Shown here: positions 37,531 to 47,444 of the stretch, in pieces
Layout: each line of letters starts with the position of its first letter
Position numbering within the stretch: the stretch's first letter is position 1
Origin: Salinicoccus luteus DSM 17002
GTDB lineage: Bacteria; Bacillota; Bacilli; Staphylococcales; Salinicoccaceae
Assembly: GCF_000712035.1 (NCBI RefSeq)
Contig: NZ_KL544008.1
Span: 342,544 to 406,543 of the forward strand
DNA: 64,000 bases
Direction: 5' to 3'
Position numbers and translations under genes: made by a program
The notes under the pieces: model-generated
Seen by the model: only the letters and a program-made list of their open reading frames with translations
Database searches by the model: none
Told to the model about the DNA's origin: nothing

Positions 37531-38988
37531 TTGAAGGAACATTATTATGTCGCCCTGGATATCGGTTCCGCGAGTGTAAAGGCGGTCGTTGGTGAGAAAT
37601 TCCATGATGGTGTCAACATCATTGGCACGGGCCAGACCTTCACGGATGCGATATCCAAAGGGAAAATAAAAGATTTTGATCTGGCGAGAAATGCAATTAT
37701 AGATACGGTTAAAAAAGCAAAGATCTCATCCGGTGTAGACATCGATGAAGTCTTTTTAAAAATGCCTATTACTGAAACTGAATTCAAATTCGGAGAAGAG
37801 GAACTGCGCTTCGGCGGCAATTCCACTGAAATCAATGGTACCCACATCGAAGACCTTCTTGAAACGCTCAGGGAGCGGGAAGTCCACAGCGATAGGGAAG
37901 TTATCACTGTCTACCCTGTCCACTTCAAGGTGGATGACCTGCATGAAGTAATGGATCCGAAGGAAATGATGGCAACACAGTCGCTGTTCGTCAGGGCCGG
38001 GATCATCCTGATGAACAGGACGATCCTGATGAATGCAGTCAAATGTGTTGAAGATGCTGGCCTGACCGTGCTCGATGTCTATTCCGATGCGGTCAACTAT
38101 CAGCATGTACTGAGTGAATCAGAAGTTGAGTTGGGCGGCGTGGTCATCGACATCGGTGCAGACCTGACACAGTTCGGCTATTATGAACGTGGCACACTGA
38201 AGTATGCACACAGCATTCCAGTCGGGGGTAACCACATTACAAATGACCTTTCGGAAGCATTCAACACGACTTTCGAATCAGCTGAAAAAGCGAAGCAGCA
38301 GTACGGGCATGCCTTCTACGACCTCGCGTCATCGGAGGATATCGTCAGGCTTCCGCAAAGGGACGGGGAGCCGGATATTGAAGTGACTCCAAAAGATCTT
38401 GCGGACATCATCGAAATGAGACTGGAAGAAATGTTCATGACCGTCTTCGAAGCATTGCAGGAGCAGCGCATCACGAAGGTCAATGGCGGGTTTGTCGTCA
38501 CAGGGGGCACAGCCAACCTCCTCGGGGTGAAAGAACTCCTCCAGGATCTCGTCTCCGAAAAGATCAGGGTCCATATTCCAAACCAAATGGGTGCACGCAA
38601 GCCGGAATTCTCAAGTGTCATTTCCACAGTATCCAGTGGAATTATGTTTGATGAACTCCTTGAGTATGTTACAATTGATAATTATGATACGGAGTCGAAA
38701 AATACTGTAGATACAAGCGATGAAGAGGCATCAGGAAGCTTCTTCACAGGTCTTTTCAACAAACGCAAGGAGCAGAATACCCGCCAGCTGGAATCAGGGG
38801 AGACATACAAGTATCCACCTGAGGGATCCCGCGAGGGGAACCCGGGTGAAGAAGAGTATTCCGACTACGCATATGATGAAGAGCGCTCGGATGAAACAGT
38901 CACCCGACGCTCTGAAGAGGCACGTCAAGGTGAACAGAAAGACTACCGTGGATATATGAAGAAGCTCTTTAAAAATTTGTTTGAGTAA
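37531..38988 (+). CDS. ftsA: cell division protein FtsA
   Basis: 485 residues. Actin-like ATPase that tethers FtsZ to the membrane. ALDIGSASVKAVVGE (phosphate 1), VVIDIGADLTQFGYY (phosphate 2) and GFVVTGGTANLLGV (adenosine) are present, then an acidic linker of about 85 residues and the C-terminal amphipathic helix RGYMKKLFKNLFE. TTG 37531 has AGGAGG eight bases upstream. A TATAAT at 37473-37478 suggests a promoter after the divIB terminator. Confidence 0.96.
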   Translation: MKEHYYVALDIGSASVKAVVGEKFHDGVNIIGTGQTFTDAISKGKIKDFDLARNAIIDTVKKAKISSGVDIDEVFLKMPITETEFKFGEEELRFGGNSTEINGTHIEDLLETLREREVHSDREVITVYPVHFKVDDLHEVMDPKEMMATQSLFVRAGIILMNRTILMNAVKCVEDAGLTVLDVYSDAVNYQHVLSESEVELGGVVIDIGADLTQFGYYERGTLKYAHSIPVGGNHITNDLSEAFNTTFESAEKAKQQYGHAFYDLASSEDIVRLPQRDGEPDIEVTPKDLADIIEMRLEEMFMTVFEALQEQRITKVNGGFVVTGGTANLLGVKELLQDLVSEKIRVHIPNQMGARKPEFSSVISTVSSGIMFDELLEYVTIDNYDTESKNTVDTSDEEASGSFFTGLFNKRKEQNTRQLESGETYKYPPEGSREGNPGEEEYSDYAYDEERSDETVTRRSEEARQGEQKDYRGYMKKLFKNLFE

Positions 38989-39014
38989 GATGAATGACTG
39001 GGAGGAAATGAGAA

Positions 39015-40139
39015 ATGTTAGAATTCGAGCAAGGGTTTAACCATATGGCGACACTAAAAGTTGTCGGCGTCGGTGGCGGCGGCAACAACGCAGTCAATCG
39101 GATGATTGACGACGGCATGCAGAACGTGGAGTTCATCGCAATCAATACGGACGGACAGGCCTTGAACCTGTCAAAAGCAGAATCCAAGATCCAGGTCGGT
39201 GAGAAACTGACACGCGGTCTCGGTGCTGGGGCCAACCCGGACATCGGGAAAAAGGCTGCCGAAGAATCCAGGGAACAGATTGAAGATGCCATTCAGGGCG
39301 CCGACATGGTCTTCGTCACTGCAGGAATGGGCGGCGGTACAGGTACCGGTGCAGCACCGGTAGTAGCCAAGATTGCCAAAGAGATGGGCGCGCTGACTGT
39401 AGGTGTCGTTACACGTCCATTCTCCTTTGAAGGCAGAAAACGCCAGACCCAGGCTTCTGCAGGGGTCGACGCAATGAAGGCGGCGGTCGATACACTCATC
39501 GTCATCCCGAACGACCGTCTACTGGATATCGTGGATAAATCCACGCCGATGATGGAAGCGTTCAAGGAAGCGGATAATGTGTTGAGACAAGGGGTTCAGG
39601 GCATTTCCGACCTCATCGCCGTCAGCGGTGAAGTGAACCTTGACTTCGCAGACGTCAAGACGATCATGACCAACCAGGGATCAGCACTCATGGGCATCGG
39701 TGTCTCCAGTGGTGAGAACCGTGCCATCGAAGCAGCCAAGAAGGCAATATCGAGTCCACTCCTCGAAACATCCATCGTGGGCGCACAGGGTGTCCTGATG
39801 AATATTACAGGCAGCGAGTCACTGTCGCTGTTCGAAGCACAGGAAGCAGCGGATGTCGTCCAGGATGCAGCGGATGAAGATGTCAATATGATCTTCGGTA
39901 CGGTCATCAATCCGGAACTGGAAGACGAAATCGTCGTTACAGTCATCGCTACCGGCTTCAATGAAAAGTCGGTGAACCGTACACCTGAAAGGGAAGAGAA
40001 GAAGGACACCTTCACATATCCGACCTCCTCAAGGGAAAGCGCGCCTGAACGCGAAGCGGAACCGAGGGAGAGCAGTTCACAGGATGATGATTATGAAGTG
40101 CCTACGTTCCTGCGGAACCGTTCAAGACGCAGACGATAG
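39015..40139 (+). CDS. ftsZ: cell division protein FtsZ
   Basis: 374 residues, tubulin-like GTPase that forms the Z ring. [14 protein letters not shown], the tubulin signature [12 protein letters not shown] and the T7 loop [11 protein letters not shown] are intact. A short charged linker leads to the C-terminal peptide [17 protein letters not shown], which binds FtsA and SepF. GGGAGGAAATGAGAA lies before the ATG. Confidence 0.98.
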   Translation: MLEFEQGFNHMATLKVVGVGGGGNNAVNRMIDDGMQNVEFIAINTDGQALNLSKAESKIQVGEKLTRGLGAGANPDIGKKAAEESREQIEDAIQGADMVFVTAGMGGGTGTGAAPVVAKIAKEMGALTVGVVTRPFSFEGRKRQTQASAGVDAMKAAVDTLIVIPNDRLLDIVDKSTPMMEAFKEADNVLRQGVQGISDLIAVSGEVNLDFADVKTIMTNQGSALMGIGVSSGENRAIEAAKKAISSPLLETSIVGAQGVLMNITGSESLSLFEAQEAADVVQDAADEDVNMIFGTVINPELEDEIVVTVIATGFNEKSVNRTPEREEKKDTFTYPTSSRESAPEREAEPRESSSQDDDYEVPTFLRNRSRRRR

Positions 40140-40148
40140 AAATAAGGT

Positions 40149-40186
40149 ATAAGTCAGAAGGGCACGCCTTTCTGACTTATTTTTTG
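40149..40186 (+). terminator. terminator after ftsZ
   Basis: ATAAGTCAGAAGGGC pairs with GCCTTTCTGACTTAT (one G-T pair) around two bases, followed by six Ts. Confidence 0.87.
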
Positions 40187-40197
40187 AGGTGTAACCA

Positions 40198-40992
40198 ATG
40201 AAGTTTATAGACCACAAGCATCATGTAGGCAATCAGTCAGAAGATGTCCTGTTCGGCTACACCAAGAGGACTGGTGGAAGGAGCAGCTATCCATCCGACA
40301 GCTTCAACATGGCCCTCTATATCGGTGATGATGCATCGAATGTCCAGCATCATCAGGATTGTCTGGGCGAGGCGGTCGGCTTCCCGCCGGAACGCTGGGT
40401 GATGCCGATCCAGAAGCATGGGGGCAACATAGAAGAAGTGACGCTTTTGGATGCAGGTACGAATGTCAGAAAGCTGTCCGACCGGCTTTATGATGTGGAT
40501 GGTCTGTATACATATGAACCAGGGATCATGCTTGCCATGAACTATGCAGATTGTGTACCCATCCATATATGGAGCAGGAAGAATGATTTCACTGCGCTTG
40601 TCCATGCCGGTTGGCGCGGCACATCACACGGAATCATCAAAAGGATGGTCGAGCGCTATGAAGGGGATCCGAAAGATCTCACGGTTGTAATTGGAGTGGC
40701 CATAAATGGGTCATGCTATACTGTGGATGCGCGTATCATCCGGGCGCTCGAGGAGGCCGGTCTGCCTGACGGAGCGGTGCGGACCCACGATGCAGGATTC
40801 GACCTTGACCTGAAGGAAATAAACCGATACCAGGCACTGAAGGCGGGTGTGGACGGGAGCCATATCCATGTATCAGAGCTTGGCACAGAGGATCTGGACC
40901 GTTTCTTCTCCTACCGTCTGGAGAAGGGTGAGACCGGTCGTGCACTTGCATTTATCGGGAGGAAGAAAGATAATGATAAAGGAAAACTATGA
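40198..40992 (+). CDS. pgeF: peptidoglycan editing factor PgeF family (YlmD, multicopper-type laccase domain)
   Basis: 264 residues, DUF152/YfiH family. The metal-binding residues can be placed in QKHGGNIEEV (His), NYADCVPI (Cys) and VHAGWRGT (His). Escherichia coli PgeF cleaves wrong amino acids from UDP-MurNAc precursors, and relatives act on purine nucleosides; either could apply. Position between ftsZ and ylmE fits a cell-wall link. It overlaps ylmE by 20 bases. Confidence 0.9.
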   Translation: MKFIDHKHHVGNQSEDVLFGYTKRTGGRSSYPSDSFNMALYIGDDASNVQHHQDCLGEAVGFPPERWVMPIQKHGGNIEEVTLLDAGTNVRKLSDRLYDVDGLYTYEPGIMLAMNYADCVPIHIWSRKNDFTALVHAGWRGTSHGIIKRMVERYEGDPKDLTVVIGVAINGSCYTVDARIIRALEEAGLPDGAVRTHDAGFDLDLKEINRYQALKAGVDGSHIHVSELGTEDLDRFFSYRLEKGETGRALAFIGRKKDNDKGKL

Positions 40993-41614
40993 ACAGCTGA
41001 AAAAGGAGATCGGTGATGCTGCAACATTGATTGCGGTGACGAAATACCACTCCATAGACGAAGCACGTGAAGCATATGATGCAGGAGTCCGGCATTTTGG
41101 CGAGAACCGCGTGGAAGGCTTCCTTGAAAAGCGGGAGGCACTCCCCGAGGATGCGGAAGTCCATTTCATCGGTACGCTGCAGTCGCGCAAGGTGAAGGAT
41201 ATCGCCGGCCATCTGCACTACCTCCATTCCCTTGATCGTGAAAGTGTCGCCAAAAAAATTGAACAATACAGTGAACGTGCTGTAAAATGCTTTGTACAGG
41301 TCAACGTATCAGGCGAAGCATCCAAGCATGGGCTGTCACCGGAGGAGGTCCCCGACTTTCTGGAAGCTATGGAATCCTACAGCAGAGTCCAGATCATCGG
41401 GCTGATGACCATGGCACCGCATACGGAAGATGAATCCGAAATCAGTGCAGTATTCGAACGTCTCGCCGCCCTCAGGGATTCACTCAAGGCGGACAACCAC
41501 GGGAATATCCAGGTGGAAGACCTGAGCATGGGGATGAGCAACGACTATGGCATTGCTATCCGACACGGTGCCTCATATGTCCGTATTGGCAGCAAATTAA
41601 TGGGAAGCAGGTGA
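40973..41614 (+). CDS. ylmE: YggS/YlmE family PLP-binding protein
   Basis: 213 residues, alanine-racemase-fold barrel without racemase activity; the family maintains PLP and amino-acid homeostasis. The PLP lysine is in LIAVTKYHS, with [24 protein letters not shown] and a C-terminal LSMGMSNDY also typical. ATG 40973 lies inside the end of pgeF with GGGAGG upstream; the open frame starts earlier but out of family. Confidence 0.94.
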   Translation: MIKENYEQLKKEIGDAATLIAVTKYHSIDEAREAYDAGVRHFGENRVEGFLEKREALPEDAEVHFIGTLQSRKVKDIAGHLHYLHSLDRESVAKKIEQYSERAVKCFVQVNVSGEASKHGLSPEEVPDFLEAMESYSRVQIIGLMTMAPHTEDESEISAVFERLAALRDSLKADNHGNIQVEDLSMGMSNDYGIAIRHGASYVRIGSKLMGSR

Positions 41615-41619
41615 AAACC

Positions 41620-42222
41620 ATGGCCATCAAAAAGTTTTTCAAAGATATCTTCATCGTAGAATATGAAGAGGACGCACCGGCAAAGGAGCAGAAGGAATCG
41701 AAATCGGTCGGCAGCAGTGCTAAGGTGACGAGCCTGGAGCAGTCCAAAAAAGGGCGGGCAGGGAACCAGGACCCATCTGCGGAAGCAGGACAGCCCAAGC
41801 CCAAACCGCAGTCCAAACCCCAGAAAAAAGAATCCGTTTCACCATCCTTCCGCCAGACGGAGCGCAGACAGTCCACCAGGCAGCGCCAGGAGAAGGACAA
41901 AAAGGCCATTCAGAAGGAAAAGGAGACGACTTTGATGAGTGCTGAAGCAAGCAATACGAAAGTATGTCTGTTTGAACCCAGGGTTTTTTCCGAAACCCAG
42001 GATATTGCTGATGAACTGAAAAATGACCGGGCGACACTGGTCAACCTGTCGAAGGTGGACCACGGACCGAAAAAGCGCATCGTCGACTTTCTGAGTGGTA
42101 CGGTCTATGCCCTGGATGGAGACATCCAGAAGGTGGGTGCCGATATCTTCCTGTGCACGCCCAACAGCGTGGGTGTCGAAGGAGAAATCAGCGAAGATAA
42201 AAACCAAACTGAAGAAATGTAA
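41620..42222 (+). CDS. sepF: cell division protein SepF
   Basis: About 200 residues. An N-terminal amphipathic membrane-binding helix ([11 protein letters not shown]), a long Lys/Gln/Ser-rich linker (about 15-110), then the DUF552 domain ([20 protein letters not shown] and [12 protein letters not shown]) that polymerises and binds FtsZ. ATG 41620 is chosen with GGTGA six bases upstream; GTG 41611 overlaps the ylmE stop and is possible. Confidence 0.94.
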   Translation: MAIKKFFKDIFIVEYEEDAPAKEQKESKSVGSSAKVTSLEQSKKGRAGNQDPSAEAGQPKPKPQSKPQKKESVSPSFRQTERRQSTRQRQEKDKKAIQKEKETTLMSAEASNTKVCLFEPRVFSETQDIADELKNDRATLVNLSKVDHGPKKRIVDFLSGTVYALDGDIQKVGADIFLCTPNSVGVEGEISEDKNQTEEM

Positions 42223-42233
42223 GGAGAATGATT

Positions 42234-42539
42234 TTGGACAATCAATTAATTATAGAAGTACTAAGTTTCATCCAAAGTTTCATCAATACCGTATTTCCCA
42301 TATTCTTCTGGGGGCTGATCATCTACATTCTCAGCTCCTGGCTGCCGGGGCTGAGGGAGTCGGCCTTCGGACAGATCCTCGGGAAAATCTATGAACCGAT
42401 ACTCGAACCATTCAGGAAAATCATTCCTCCGCTCGGCGGCGTGCTCGACCTCTCCCCGATCATTGCGATCATCGTCATGCAGCTGTTTCTGAGCGGTCTG
42501 AATGCAATCTTCAACACCATCATCACTTCATTGTATTAA
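42234..42539 (+). CDS. ylmG: YggT family membrane protein (YlmG)
   Basis: About 101 residues with two hydrophobic helices and the family motif YEPILEPFRKIIPPLGGVLDLSP between them. Linked to division or membrane organisation in other species, without a defined activity. AAGGAG (42221-42226) lies seven bases before TTG 42234; ATG 42228 is too near that site to be preferred. Confidence 0.86.
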   Translation: MDNQLIIEVLSFIQSFINTVFPIFFWGLIIYILSSWLPGLRESAFGQILGKIYEPILEPFRKIIPPLGGVLDLSPIIAIIVMQLFLSGLNAIFNTIITSLY

Positions 42540-42552
42540 ATATTCAGGAAAA

Positions 42553-42604
42553 GGGGCGCTCCTTTGGACAATTGTCTGCCGACGATTGCCCGGATGGGCG
42601 CCCT
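42553..42604 (+). other. long RNA hairpin between ylmG and ylmH
   Basis: Positions 42553-42576 can pair with 42581-42604 at 22 of 24 positions (five G-U), around the tetraloop TGCC. There is no T run after it; the ylmH ribosome site (AGGAGG at 42618) begins 14 bases downstream. It fits an mRNA processing, stability or translational-control element better than a terminator. Confidence 0.7.
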
Positions 42605-42630
42605 GATTGTCATTAACAGGAGGTCTAGTT

Positions 42631-43410
42631 TTGAAAGAGGTCTATCAGCACTTTAGAAAAGAGGAGCATGAAAAGATTACAATGCTCAATGGGAAATTTG
42701 AAATTGCGGCACGGGATTATTATCCCGTCCTCCTCGATTTCCTGGACCCGAGGGAACAGCGGATCGTCACAAGCCTCTCCGGATTCCATCCGGAGCTCAG
42801 GGTGGAATTCTACGGGGGACCGGGAGAGCGGGAGCGGCAGCGTGCGATGATCATTCCGGAAATGCTGGAGGTATCGGAGCCGGACTTTGAAATCACCGTC
42901 TTTGAACTGGAATATCCTGAGAAGTTCGTCAAACTGACGCACCGCAACATACTGGGTGCCGTGATGAATGTCGGTGTCGACCGCTCCCTCATCGGGGACA
43001 TCGTAGTGGCGGACCGAATCCAGTTTGCCGTGGCAGCACCTTATGCGCCCCTGTTCCACCAGACGCTGACACGCATCAGGAATGCACCGGTCGTCCTGAC
43101 GGAAGTACCGCATGAATCATTCATCACACCGGTGGACGACGGCAGGCCCATGTCGATACTCGTCGCTTCCTTCCGGCTGGATGCCATCATTTCGGAAGTG
43201 GTCAGGGAGGGGCGGGCCAAATCGAAGGCACGTGTGGAAAAGGGCAAGGTCAAAGTCAATCATTCGATTGTTGTGAATCCATCATTTATAATGGAAACTG
43301 GTGATACGGTATCCATCCGCCATTTCGGGCGCTTCAAGGTCACGCAGCTGATTGCGGAGACGAAGAAGGGCAAGTACCGGCTTGAGGTTAGAGTCTACAG
43401 GGATGGGTAA
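42631..43410 (+). CDS. ylmH: YlmH family S4-domain RNA-binding protein
   Basis: 259 residues. N-terminal region of the YlmH family (YPVLLDFLDPREQRIV) and a C-terminal S4 RNA-binding domain (SFRLDAIISEVVREGRAKS). YlmH homologues bind stalled 50S subunits carrying peptidyl-tRNA and take part in ribosome rescue; this is family knowledge. TTG 42631 has AGGAGGT six bases upstream; the open frame begins within the hairpin region and is rejected. Confidence 0.92.
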   Translation: MKEVYQHFRKEEHEKITMLNGKFEIAARDYYPVLLDFLDPREQRIVTSLSGFHPELRVEFYGGPGERERQRAMIIPEMLEVSEPDFEITVFELEYPEKFVKLTHRNILGAVMNVGVDRSLIGDIVVADRIQFAVAAPYAPLFHQTLTRIRNAPVVLTEVPHESFITPVDDGRPMSILVASFRLDAIISEVVREGRAKSKARVEKGKVKVNHSIVVNPSFIMETGDTVSIRHFGRFKVTQLIAETKKGKYRLEVRVYRDG

Positions 43411-43431
43411 TACACAACTGAGGTGAAAATT

Positions 43432-43950
43432 ATGGATAGAGAAGAAGCGGTGAACCGCAAATTTCCGACAGTATACCGGGGTCTCGATGAACAGGAGGTT
43501 CGGGCACATCTTAGAAATCTGCAGGCGGAAATCGACAGGCGGGATGAGAAGATCAGACAGCTGGAAGGCATGCTCGATGAGAAGGAAGAGAACCTGAACA
43601 GCTTCAGGAATGTCGAAACGAGCATCAATGAGGCGATCCTTACCGCCCAGCGTGCAGGGGACGAGGCAAAGCGCACCGCACAGGCACGGGCCGAAGAGAT
43701 CATCCGTGCGGCTGAAGCGGAGCGCGAGCGTGTTGTCGATGAAGGCCTTGCGCGTGCACGCCATATCGCCAACCAGACGGAGGATATGAAACGGCAGTCC
43801 AAAATATTCCGGGCACGCTTCAAGATGCTTGTCGAGGCACAGCTGGATCTCCTGAAGTCGGATGACTGGGACTATCTGCTGGATTTCGAGACGAATCAGG
43901 AGCACCGGGTGGATGATCTGGAAGCGGTGGAGAAGAAACAGGACGAATGA
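43432..43950 (+). CDS. divIVA: DivIVA-domain protein
   Basis: 172 residues. The N-terminal membrane-binding DivIVA segment reads NRKFPTVYRGLDEQEVRAHL and is followed by heptad-rich coiled coil to about residue 140. It lacks the usual TPLDIHNKEF-like opening, so the extreme N-terminus is divergent; position between ylmH and ileS identifies it. ATG 43432 has GAGGTGA about six bases upstream. It recruits proteins to curved or septal membrane in related species. Confidence 0.9.
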   Translation: MDREEAVNRKFPTVYRGLDEQEVRAHLRNLQAEIDRRDEKIRQLEGMLDEKEENLNSFRNVETSINEAILTAQRAGDEAKRTAQARAEEIIRAAEAERERVVDEGLARARHIANQTEDMKRQSKIFRARFKMLVEAQLDLLKSDDWDYLLDFETNQEHRVDDLEAVEKKQDE

Positions 43951-43984
43951 CATGTTGACGGATCAGCGGATATTTAGCATAATA

Positions 43985-44182
43985 ATAGTATTGTTAGACA
44001 TGCAGACGTCATTACAGATCAAGCGACCGGGGGAGGGTGGAAGCTCCGGCACACAGTGGCGGCCTTGATATCACTAATGATTTATCTTCATATCTGAATC
44101 GAGTGGACTCTGGACCGGAGTCAATTAGGGTGGTACCGCGGATTTTTTCGCCCCTGTTGACGACGATCCGGAGTTTTTTATT
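43985..44182 (+). promoter_or_regulatory. T-box riboswitch controlling ileS
   Basis: The T-box sequence AGGGTGGTACCGCGG lies at 44127-44141. Upstream, TCATTA/TAATGA (44009-44014 and 44075-44080) and ATCAAG/CTTGAT (44018-44023 and 44064-44069) form a stem that leaves ATC (44070-44072) unpaired, the expected isoleucine specifier. A GGTGGAAGCTCC stretch fits the distal stem I region. The terminator pairs 44108-44117 with 44164-44173, followed by six Ts. Uncharged tRNA-Ile should favour antitermination. The specifier placement is my own folding by eye. Confidence 0.88.
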
Positions 44183-44216
44183 CCAACAACCAATATAGGA
44201 GAAGGAGCTAGGAAAA

Positions 44217-46955
44217 ATGGATTACAAAGATACACTGCTCATGCCGAAGACCAAATTCAAAATGCGTGGAGGGCTGATCAACAAGGAGCCTGAAATGCAG
44301 AAGAAGTGGCAGGAAGACAAGCTTTATGAAAAGAAATTGAAACTGAACGAAGGCAACACGCCGTATGTACTGCATGACGGCCCGCCATATGCCAATGGCG
44401 CGCTCCACATGGGGCACGCACTGAACAAGATCATCAAGGACATCATCATCCGCAATAAGCAGATGCGTGGATACTATGCACCTTATGTGCCGGGCTGGGA
44501 TACGCACGGCCTGCCGATTGAACAGGCGCTGACGAACAAGGGTGTCGACCGCAAGAGCATGACGACCGAAGAATTCCGGAACAAATGCATCGAGTTCGCC
44601 AACACGCAGATCGACCATCAGCGTGAAGGCTTCAAACGCATGGGCATCGACGGGGAATGGGACAATCCATACCTCACATACAAGCCCGAGTTCGAGGCGG
44701 CACAGGTGCGCGTGCTGAAGGATATGGTGGAAAAAGGCCTCATCTACAAAGGCAAGAAGCCGATCTACTGGTCTCCGGTCAATGAATCCTCACTCGCCGA
44801 AGCGGAACTCGAATACAAGGACAAGCGTTCTCCGTCCATCTATGTCGGCTTCGAAGTCGAAGATGGAAAAGGTGCAGTGGACAAAGGTGTCCAGCTCGTC
44901 ATCTGGACCACGACACCTTGGACGATTCCGGCGAACCAGGCGGTTGCCCTGCATCCTGAACTGAACTATGTGCAGTTCGGCTACGAAGGGAAGGAATATA
45001 TCGTGGCGGAAGATCTGCTCGACCATTTCCTGGAAGAGGTCGATTTCGACAAGGATAAAGTGACGCGCACGAAGGAATTCAAAGGGGAGTCACTCGAGTA
45101 TGTGACAGCACGCCACCCGCTGTTCGACCGCACGAGCCTCGTCGTGCTCGGCGACCATGTAACGACGGATGCCGGTACCGGCTGTGTCCACACGGCGCCG
45201 GGACACGGGGATGACGACTTCATCCTCGGCCAGCAGTATGACCTCGAGGTACTGAGCCCCGTCGACGACAAAGGTGTCTTCACTGATGAAGCGGGCAAAT
45301 ACTCCGGCCTCTTCTATGATGAGGCGAACAAGGTCATCACAGAGGACCTGGAAGCAAACGGTGCACTGCTGAAGCTGAACTTCTATACACACTCATATCC
45401 GCACGACTGGCGTTCCAAGACACCGGTCATCTTCCGTGCGACACCACAGTGGTTCGCTTCCATCAAAAATGTCAGGGAAGATATCCTGCAGGCGGTCATG
45501 GACACGAAGTTCCAGGTGCCTTGGAACCAGAAGCGCATGTACAACATGATCAAGAACCGCGGCGACTGGGTCATCTCCCGTCAGCGTGTATGGGGCGTGC
45601 CGCTGCCATTCTTCTATGCCGAAAACGGCCAGGAGATCGTCGATACGGATGTCATCGAACACGTGGCACAGCTTTTCGAGACGCACGGCTCCAACATCTG
45701 GTTCGAGTGGGATGCGAAAGATCTGCTGCCTGAAGGCTATACACATGACGGCTCGCCGAATGGTGAATTCACAAAAGAGATGGATATCATGGACGTCTGG
45801 TTCGACTCCGGCTCCACCCACCGCGGCGTGCTGGCGACGCGGGACTATCTGACATACCCGGCGGACCTCTATTTCGAAGGTTCCGACCAGTACCGCGGAT
45901 GGTTCAACTCCTCCATCATCACAAGTGTGGCGACTAAAGGCGTTGCTCCGTACAAGGAACTGCTCAGCCATGGCTTCGTCATGGACGGGGAAGGGAAGAA
46001 GATGTCGAAATCCCTCGGCAACGTCATCCTGCCCGAGAAGGTCATGAAGCAGATGGGGGCGGATATCATCCGCCTGTGGGTCATGTCCTCGGACTTTGAA
46101 GAGGACGTCAGAATCTCGGACGATATACTGAAACAGGTGTCCGAAGTCTACCGCAAGGTCAGGAACACATTCCGGTTCCTCCTCGGCAATGTGGCGGACT
46201 TCAATCCGAATGAAGATGCTGTGGCATATGAGGACATGAAGGAAGTCGACCAGTTCATGATGCAGCGCTTCAATGAGATGGTCAATCTGATGCGCGACTG
46301 CTACGACCGCTACGACTATGTTTCCATGTACCAGTCGCTCCAGAACTTCATCAATGTGGACCTTTCGAACTTCTATCTGGACTACGGCAAGGACATCCTC
46401 TATATCGAGAGCGCGGATGCACATATCAGACGCAGCATGCAGACCGTACTCTACAGGATCCTGACCGACCTCAACCGCCTCCTCGCCCCTGTGCTCGTGC
46501 ATACTGCCGAAGAGATCCACCAGCATACGCCTTATGTGGAGAAGGAGAGCGTCCATCTCGAATACCTTCCGAAAGAAGCGGAAGTCGACACTGCACTGGT
46601 GGAAAAATGGAAGCACTTCATGGTTGTCAGGGATGACGTACTGAAGGCACTTGAAGAAGCAAGGAATGAAAAGGTCATCGGCAAGTCGCTCGAAGCCAAA
46701 GTCCAAGTGACCGAACCCGAAGGCATGAGCTATGACGAGATCAATGGTGCACTGACGCAGCTCTTCATCGTCTCCCAGGTCGAAGTCGTCGATTCACTGC
46801 CGGACGGAAAGCAGTATAATCATATCAGCGTGAAGGTGGAGCATGCCGAGGGCACACGCTGCGAACGCTGCTGGAACTATTCTACGGCTGAATCCATCCA
46901 CGGTGGCGATGATGACATCTGTCCAAGATGTCGTGAAGTTGTCGACCAGATGTAG
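44217..46955 (+). CDS. ileS: isoleucyl-tRNA synthetase
   Basis: 912 residues, class Ia synthetase. HIGH-type motif in [11 protein letters not shown], editing domain with [13 protein letters not shown] and [21 protein letters not shown] loop KKMSKSLGN near 595, and a C-terminal zinc finger (CERCWNYS and CPRCREVV). This is the IleS1-like form typical of Bacillales rather than the mupirocin-resistant IleS2 type, judged from the zinc finger and overall pattern. GGAGAAGGAGC precedes the ATG, and a T-box leader controls it. Confidence 0.98.
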   Translation: MDYKDTLLMPKTKFKMRGGLINKEPEMQKKWQEDKLYEKKLKLNEGNTPYVLHDGPPYANGALHMGHALNKIIKDIIIRNKQMRGYYAPYVPGWDTHGLPIEQALTNKGVDRKSMTTEEFRNKCIEFANTQIDHQREGFKRMGIDGEWDNPYLTYKPEFEAAQVRVLKDMVEKGLIYKGKKPIYWSPVNESSLAEAELEYKDKRSPSIYVGFEVEDGKGAVDKGVQLVIWTTTPWTIPANQAVALHPELNYVQFGYEGKEYIVAEDLLDHFLEEVDFDKDKVTRTKEFKGESLEYVTARHPLFDRTSLVVLGDHVTTDAGTGCVHTAPGHGDDDFILGQQYDLEVLSPVDDKGVFTDEAGKYSGLFYDEANKVITEDLEANGALLKLNFYTHSYPHDWRSKTPVIFRATPQWFASIKNVREDILQAVMDTKFQVPWNQKRMYNMIKNRGDWVISRQRVWGVPLPFFYAENGQEIVDTDVIEHVAQLFETHGSNIWFEWDAKDLLPEGYTHDGSPNGEFTKEMDIMDVWFDSGSTHRGVLATRDYLTYPADLYFEGSDQYRGWFNSSIITSVATKGVAPYKELLSHGFVMDGEGKKMSKSLGNVILPEKVMKQMGADIIRLWVMSSDFEEDVRISDDILKQVSEVYRKVRNTFRFLLGNVADFNPNEDAVAYEDMKEVDQFMMQRFNEMVNLMRDCYDRYDYVSMYQSLQNFINVDLSNFYLDYGKDILYIESADAHIRRSMQTVLYRILTDLNRLLAPVLVHTAEEIHQHTPYVEKESVHLEYLPKEAEVDTALVEKWKHFMVVRDDVLKALEEARNEKVIGKSLEAKVQVTEPEGMSYDEINGALTQLFIVSQVEVVDSLPDGKQYNHISVKVEHAEGTRCERCWNYSTAESIHGGDDDICPRCREVVDQM

Positions 46956-46964
46956 GAGGATGTC

Positions 46965-47444
46965 ATGAAATCGTACAGATTCATTCCGATGGCCTTGGTC
47001 GGCCTGTTCATACTGGGGCTCGACCAGTTCACGAAGTACCTGGTCGTCCGCTTCATGGAGGAGGGGGAGTCGATTCCGATACTCGGGAAGTATCTGGAAC
47101 TGACTTCCCACCGCAACAGCGGCGCTGCCTGGGGGATGTTCCAGGGACAGATGATCTTCTTCTATGTGGTGACGGTGGTCGTGCTGGCCATACTGGTCTA
47201 TGTGTATATCAAGGAAGCGAAAGGCAATTTCCTCCTTCAGCTGGCAATCGTCATGCTGATGGCAGGTTCGCTCGGCAATTTTATAGATCGTATTTTATTT
47301 CAGGAAGTGGTCGATTTCATCGACGTGCTGATCGTGTTTTATGATTTCCCAATTTTTAATGTCGCAGACAGCGCTTTGACGGTTGGCGTCATACTAATGC
47401 TTTTGGAATTCTTCTTTACAGGAAAAGGTGACAAGGATGCATGA
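46965..47444 (+). CDS. lspA: lipoprotein signal peptidase
   Basis: 159 residues and four helices. Aspartyl protease that cleaves prolipoproteins. Catalytic aspartates are in GNFIDRI and FNVADSALTVG; HRNSGAAWG is the conserved third motif. It starts nine bases after ileS with AGGAGG, and overlaps the start of the pseudouridine synthase by a few bases. Confidence 0.97.
   Translation: MKSYRFIPMALVGLFILGLDQFTKYLVVRFMEEGESIPILGKYLELTSHRNSGAAWGMFQGQMIFFYVVTVVVLAILVYVYIKEAKGNFLLQLAIVMLMAGSLGNFIDRILFQEVVDFIDVLIVFYDFPIFNVADSALTVGVILMLLEFFFTGKGDKDA

Noticed and set aside
42607-42630. Eight-codon upstream extension of ylmH
   Set aside because: It begins at the edge of the hairpin and contains the AGGAGG ribosome site that serves TTG 42631.
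45393-46706. 437-codon minus-strand frame inside ileS
   Set aside because: It is fully antisense to conserved ileS sequence, including the KMSKS region, and its composition (rich in His, Val, Asp) is typical of shadow frames.
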